Below, piece by piece: positions 58,726-64,000 of a stretch of DNA of 64,000 nucleotides. The position numbers and the translations under genes were made by a program. Source of the DNA: Paulownia fortunei (lineage: Eukaryota > Streptophyta > Magnoliopsida > Lamiales > Paulowniaceae); the NCBI GenBank assembly GCA_019321725.1, contig CM033110.1, positions 5,015,278-5,079,277 of the forward strand, read 5' to 3'. The stretch's first letter is position 1. The number at the start of each line of letters is the position of its first letter. The notes below the pieces were generated by a model. That model saw only the letters and a list, made by a program, of their open reading frames with translations, did not search any database and was not told the origin of the DNA.

Positions 58726-61700
58726 ATGTCTTGTCGGCAAGCAGTTTCTAAATTGTATAAGGAGCTCCGAAATTATGTTCCGCTGCTGACCAAAACCTGC
58801 AATTCTCTGCCAAATGCAGGTATTTTTCTGACCTCAATTAGTATTTTACGGCAATGTCGTTGAATCTATTAATGGAGGAAAGCTAGAACGGTCAGCATCT
58901 TCAAATTGAGTTTTTTTTTTTTTAAAAAAAGAATTACTGGGTTGTAAATTTTGGTGCGGTTTCTTTTTCTTTTTCTTTTTTTTTTTCTTGTCATTTAGGT
59001 CAATGAATTGTGAGCTAAGTACTTTACATTTCTTTATTTTGTGACTTTCTTGCAAGGCGTGGGGGAAGGGCTTCTGACGCTCGTCGGTGGTAGAGGTTGG
59101 GGCTGACGAGATTCGGTGATTGATGAGGGGTGGTTACTGGGACTGGAGGAGTGAGGGATTGCACAATGATGATTTAAATTTAAACAATAAATGTCAAAAG
59201 TCTGGTAAATGAGAATTAATTTTTAAAGCTTGATGGATTCATAATGAATATTTAAGATGTTACTTTGGCAATTTGGTCCCATTTTTAAGTACTGTAATCT
59301 AATATCAACTTATCTTTCTGAAAGGACTGTGTTAAGCATGGAGCAGTGAGACAATTTTGATAACTTTAAAATCCTTTGCTGGATGTTAACATTATTGTTT
59401 GAAGCTAGAATGCTATTCTGTGGAAACTCATTATACATGCTCTATTTTACCATTGTCTCCTGGTGTTTTCAAAGAATCGTATAAGTCTTACATTAGTACT
59501 ATTCAGAAGCCTAATGCAGTGTTTGGTGCTCTTTGTGATGCTATTTTCTGACATAAACATGTACTGCCTTTTGGATTGATATCATGAAGTTTTTCAAAAG
59601 ATTTTACGGGGCATTATTTTTGTTCATTTCCAAACTTTATCAATAGGATCAATTATGTCTTAGATATCTACTTTTTAATAATTGTGTTAATGGTTTTGTT
59701 TGGGTAATGTGAGCTGATATAGATTTATTTCCAGGAAAGTTGATAGTTTCCAGTGAACATGATTTTGGAGGTCATACATGGAGTAAGCACCGCTGGGAAG
59801 TATTTCAATGGGTTTCTCTTTCTGGACAGGCTGGTATATACTTCTTGTCCTAGGTTAATCTGGCATAGTCTTAAGTGTCTATACATCTCTGTGTTGATTC
59901 TGCTACAAATTTATTAGTCTATGGTATTCAAAATTTACCTGCTGGAGGCAGCTTAGGGAGGCTGGTAGATGCGGACCAGGTCAAATGAGTTGTTCTTACA
60001 GGGTTTAAGATGCTTAAAAGAACCTTTCTGGCATGTTTTAGACTGAGCAAGAGCTACACCCTTGTTTTGGGATGGGACACTTGCTTGAACTCTTCTTTAC
60101 AGATGTTATTCCAGATACTGAGTCTTTTATCTCTTGCCAGAATTGATCCTGAATCTCCAGTGCATGACATGAACCTAAGAATGGGAGATGAGCTTGGAAA
60201 ATCAGGTTTCTTAGTTGTGTGGAAGTGAAATGTTTTAGAGTCCAAGTACTGTTGAATAAAGATTTCAACAATGTTTGTGATTTGAATGTACAAATCCCAA
60301 CATGTTAATGCATGTATTCTCTTAGTCAGCCATTTTTGTCTTATTCCTGTATTTATTTTATTTTACATCCCAGCAGAAGTCCATGTAAAATAGCCTCTGT
60401 TATTAGGAAGGATAACAGGATTACTTCGGTTGAAATTTTTATTGGAGATAACATGATCAATATTTTGTGAGCAACCATTGTGCAACTGGTGGGACTGGAA
60501 GATTGGCTAAAAGCAGCATTTTGTATGATATGGAAAACTTGGTATGAAGAATGGCTATAGGAGAGAAATTATTTACAGGTGGAGGTTTCAGTGGACATGT
60601 GGGAGAGGTTTTGGAGCTTTTGATATGATACATTGTGTCTTGACTTTGGGGATTCAAATGATGCTGGGGTCTTTATGTTAAAAATCGTCTTAGCCAACGA
60701 CATTATATTCAGTAACCCTTTCTTCTAGATAAGTAATGAACACCTGATCACATTCAACAGTTGACTGGACGAAAGATATATTTTATGTTAACCCAGAAGT
60801 CAGATTGGGTGGGTCATTAAAAGTGTTATCCATGGACAGAATTTTGACATCACAACACAGAACTCCGGTGTTAAGATGAGGTAACGAACTGTCTGAAGCT
60901 GGCAACTATGGAGGTTTTTGGATAAAGTAATGGAGGAAGGCCTGTTCTTAAGGAGATGTGCTGGTGGAGTGAAGAAGTTCAAAGTGCTATAGAAACAGAG
61001 AATGTGTTTCATCTTTTTGGTTATAGATTATTGCTACAGAACATTAATCAAGTATCACTGAGAACAAGGAAAGTGAAACCTAGTTTAGCGTACTGGTGAC
61101 GTAAAGTAAGAGGATGGAAGAATAGAGACCTCATGAGTGTCATCTGTATAAAGGATGAAAACTCCATTGCCTCTGTGAAAGATGAATATATTAGTAGTCA
61201 ATAGATATGTTCCTTTAAGACATTGTTGAATGAAATTCACAGTGTTAATATCAGGGAAAAGGAAGTCAGTAAAAGTAGATTTGATAGTTTTCCATAGAAT
61301 CAACGAAATAGTGGTGAAGGAAAATGTGAAGAAGATAAAGTTGGTAAAAAGCATGAGGACTAATTTGCATAGCAGTCAAGGTATGGAAGTGCATTGGAGA
61401 AGTTGCTGTTGCTTAATTATGAACTATTTAACAAAATCATTTCAACCAAGAATTTGATAGATAAGGTGATCTTCAGACTTGTGCTAATTATCAAGGTATT
61501 AAACTAATGAGTCACACAAAGAAACTTTGGGAACAAGTGACTGAGAAGCTACTCAGGATTGAAACAGTGGTTTGAGAGTCCAATTTCAGCTTATGCTTGG
61601 GAGAACGATGATGGGACCTATTTATATGTTGAGAAGGCTTGTGGAGCAGTGTATAGAAGGAAAGAAAGACCTCTGCATGGCTTATCTGTAGTGCTTGTGC

Positions 61701-63041
61701 TCAGCTATAAAACTGGAACTGTTTCTTTTTCGCAACTACTATTGAACTAGACTTTATTCATATGATTATATAACACAATCCTACTGTAATTTCCTCAATA
61801 ATTAAACTGCTTATATGCTTAAGTAAACTCTGTTTAGCTTGTTTTATCTAATGTATGAAGGTATTATATTTTTATCTTATAACAGATACTATAACAATTG
61901 ACACTCGTTTTTATACATTAACATATGTAAATACAGAATTTTTGTTTATCATTCTTTGCATACCCATCTTCAATCAGGTCTCTGAATTACAGCTGGAAAA
62001 TTGATAGTTTCACTTATATTTCGTCATAATTTTCTTTGGTGAAGCTCGGTTTTTGAGGAATCCATTGTTCAATATTTTCTGTTTGCAGCAATTATTCTGG
62101 GGACATGTTCGATGCCTTCCTTGGCTGAAGATGTTTCAGTTGAATCAAGTTCCAAAAATGGTACAAGTATGGCTGATTCTAGTGGCTTTCGAAAAATTGA
62201 GGATGGGTCAATGATATCAAATGAGCATACATCTAAATGGAGAGTTTTTACTGATAATGGAAGGGATTACTTTTTGCAGGCAAGTGTTCTGATTCCGTTC
62301 TCATATGGTTCATTTTGCATGCGTTATTATCTAGAACTTTCTTTTGATAGTCTTTTCATATCATCTAGGGAAATATTGAACAAGCTGAGAAATTTTTTCT
62401 ATCTGCATTACAAGAAGCTAGAGAAGGTTTTGGAGAAAGGGATCCTCATGTTGCCTCTGCATGCAACAACCTGGTGGGTCTACCTTATAAGGCAGTTATT
62501 ATTGTAATTATGATGTTTAATACGGTTGTCTCATGGTGGGCTTGTGTTCATGATAAGTACATTGAACTCTGGCATGTTGCATCTTACTTTGAGCTAGTGA
62601 CTTGTGTAACCAGTTAGCTCTTCTATTATTTATACTGGAGGTTGCTTTTGCTCTGGTTAATAATGTTGATTCTTTGTTAGGGCTGTTTGTTTTAAGCTGA
62701 TTAGGCAAAGCTAGGTACTTTTCCAAGCAATCTTTGTCTAAAGTTAATGCTATTATAGTGGAGACAGAAAGTTTTATGATTTTTTCGCTATTTATAGATT
62801 CTTTGCTGCATATTTCACGGCAAGTGTCTACTCTTGAGGAATTTCCTCAATGGAAACTGTTCGTCTCTTTGAAACGTTATAGTTGATTTTTTCTGCTATT
62901 TACTTTCCAGAAGTTGGTAAAACTATGAGTTTTATTGCAGGCTGAGCTCTTTAGAGTCAAAAAGGACTTTGACAATGCAGAACCATTGTATGTGGAGGCC
63001 ATTGATATACTAGAGGAACATTTTGGAACAGACGACGTAAG
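58726..63041 (+). CDS. TPR protein, kinesin-light-chain-like (5' part of gene)
   Basis: Exons: 58726-58819, 59735-59833, 62089-62279, 62369-62473, 62941-63041; phases agree, giving about 196 residues before the window ends, and the gene continues. Residues 1-31 (MSCRQAVSKLYKELRNY...) are basic and could be an organelle-targeting stretch, which is uncertain. Residues 57-72 (WVSLSGQAAIILGT) are hydrophobic. Residues 72-128 are Ser/acid-rich and low in structure. Residues 129-163 (GNIEQAEKFFLSALQEAREG...ASACNNL) and 164-196 (AELFRVKKDFDNAEPLYVEA...) are TPR units of about 42 residues, the TPR_12 type of kinesin-light-chain-like plant proteins, which act as protein-binding scaffolds. Its substrate or partner cannot be told. 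Intron 2 is 2.25 kb and carries a LINE; intron 3 has a GC donor. The start is the first Met in a stretch with a spliceable frame. Confidence 0.82.
59834..60395. other. TPR gene intron 2, part before the LINE
   Basis: Less AT-rich than typical introns here. Short frames near 60010-60290 on both strands do not match a family I recognise; they may be unrecognised LINE 5' sequence. Confidence 0.45.
60400..61700 (+). mobile_element. L1-type LINE relic in intron 2 of the TPR gene
   Basis: Ordered remnants of a plant LINE ORF2 in shifting + frames. Endonuclease: RKDNRITSVEIFIGDNMINI (60406), GEKLFTGGGFSGHVGE (60560, from GDFNGHVG), ISNEHLITFNS (60735), LTSQHRTPVL (60845). Linker: WWSEEVQSAIETE (60960), CIKDENSIASVKDEYIS (61145). 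Reverse transcriptase N-terminus: VKENVKKIKL (61315), VWKCIGEVAVA (61381), CANYQGIKLMSHTKKLWEQV (61475), YMLRRLVEQ and KKDLCMAYL (61625-61690). It stops before the catalytic FADD block. No poly-A tail or target duplication seen. Truncated at both ends and dead. Confidence 0.85.
62280..62368 (+). other. GC-AG intron (intron 3) of the TPR gene
   Basis: The exon end TTTTTGCAG is followed by GCAAGT and the intron closes TCATCTAG; 89 bases. With this boundary the reading frame passes from DYFLQ to GNIEQAEKF in TPR register. The GCAAGT donor is the strong consensus for GC-type introns. Read-through has no stop until 62507 but leaves the TPR frame. Confidence 0.75.
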
Positions 63042-64000
63042 GTAAACTTTGTTATTTGGAAGAACATTTTTGTTACTTGTATAACTTTCCGATGAAGGGG
63101 GTTTTTGGTAAGAGATTAAGAAAGTATTCATTTGGAAATATTGCAAAAAGTGATGGCAGCCATTCAATAGAAAATGGAAAGAGTAATACTTATGTGCAAG
63201 TGAGCCTTTTCTGCTGTTTACTTGATCAACACACCTTCACTAGTATACTTTGTCTTTGCCCTATGCAGTTTAAGTTTGGTGAAAGTTTACTTTGGTATAT
63301 GACTGCAATAGGTGCAATATGTAAAATATAGACTGGTCGTCCATAGCCTGGAAGACAATTTTTTTACATTTTCTATGTACTTCATCTCTCCCAAATTTAT
63401 GACTCCAATTTCTTTTTTCGGATGTCCCTAAAATAAGGCTCCATTTCCTAAAATGCATATTTTCTTACAAAACTACCCTCTCATAAGTAATGATGTGACA
63501 ACACTAAATTTCAACCACTATTTGAGGGAATAGTGTAAAGGTACACAAAATTTTATCTTTTTCAACTTCTTCCAATGCTTCGTGCTGAGTTAAACAGGAG
63601 GTGTAATATTGGGATGGATGAAGTAAATTGTAAGCTGCATAACCTCTTTCAACTCTTTGAGTTGTCCTCCTCTATCTTGAATGAAGTTGTTTAAACTTGA
63701 GTTCATTATTAGAAATTATGTGACTTTCCTTAAAGGCACAAGCCTTGATGTATGATGTGTTTTGGTATGAGTGTGTGCATGCCATACCCCACATCTACAT
63801 ACAGGTGCATGTTTTGATGAATGTTTACATGTGCCCCTTTTAATTATCTCTGCATATACATGACCGGGTGTGAGGATCTAGTTAGTAATTTACAGAGGCT
63901 TGATTGAATTTTACTCTGGTTTAACTTATTTCTTATTTGGCATCTCTCATGAAGCTTGAACATCACCCTGACTTATGAAGTCTGTGATTATTTCAAATTG
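63042..64000 (+). other. TPR gene intron 5, runs to the window edge
   Basis: Donor GTAAAC at 63042. No acceptor followed by TPR coding sequence found by 64000, so the next exon lies outside. Short frames at 63056-63331 and 63270-63458 are intron noise. Confidence 0.6.

Noticed and set aside
60010..60293. Overlapping 72-79 codon frames on both strands in TPR intron 2
   Set aside because: No recognisable domain and no splice structure linking them to the TPR gene; probably LINE-adjacent noise.
62112..62507. 131-codon frame as an independent gene
   Set aside because: It is exon 3 of the TPR gene read through the GC-AG intron and then out of frame through exon 4.

Overview
The window reads as an AT-rich nuclear segment of a flowering plant, most likely a eudicot: spliced genes with GT-AG introns, a plant cytosolic glutamine synthetase, and many plant-type transposons (Ty3/gypsy, Ty1/copia, hAT, MULE and LINE). 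Nothing suggests a prokaryote, organelle or virus. I cannot name the species.

Only two host genes can be supported, both on the + strand. The first is a complete cytosolic glutamine synthetase (GS1) gene: 12 exons from 23426 to 27587 encode 356 residues with every catalytic residue I could check intact, and a TATA box lies at 23341. The second is the 5' part of a tetratricopeptide-repeat gene resembling plant kinesin-light-chain-like proteins. It starts at 58726, shows five exons up to 63041 and runs off the right edge. Its intron 2 holds a decayed L1-type LINE, and its intron 3 uses a GC-AG splice pair.

The rest is transposon-derived or low-information DNA. 1-1.35 kb: gag leader of a Ty3/gypsy element with a 24-bp tandem repeat. 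3.1-7.8 kb: a hAT transposon relic (minus) interrupted by a pol-less Ty3/gypsy fragment (LTR, tandem repeats, gag). 9.1-17.1 kb: a decayed chromovirus-like Ty3/gypsy element (minus) whose two LTRs differ by large deletions. 17.1-23.3 kb: AT-rich DNA upstream of GS1. 29.1-30.0 kb: a degenerate tandem repeat. 32.3-48.4 kb: a nested stack. A hAT transposase gene (+) is split at 33121/46637 by a Ty1/copia element (minus) with a perfect ACATG target duplication. The copia element itself holds a Ty3/gypsy element (34.2-40.1 kb) and a 1.46-kb LTR-derived insert with a perfect GTGTC duplication, and the hAT relic also took a 480-bp hAT-type MITE. 48.9-53.3 kb: a MULE transposase relic (minus) split by an internally deleted copia element (+) with a perfect ATTGC duplication. 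53.8-55.9 kb: a three-copy degenerate repeat. 55.9-58.4 kb: AT-rich DNA.

I found no undescribed multi-gene system. The most informative content is the insertion stratigraphy, where several insertions can be dated relative to each other from target-site duplications, plus one structurally odd LTR-derived insert. Coordinates of decayed elements are approximate unless a target duplication or LTR end is cited.
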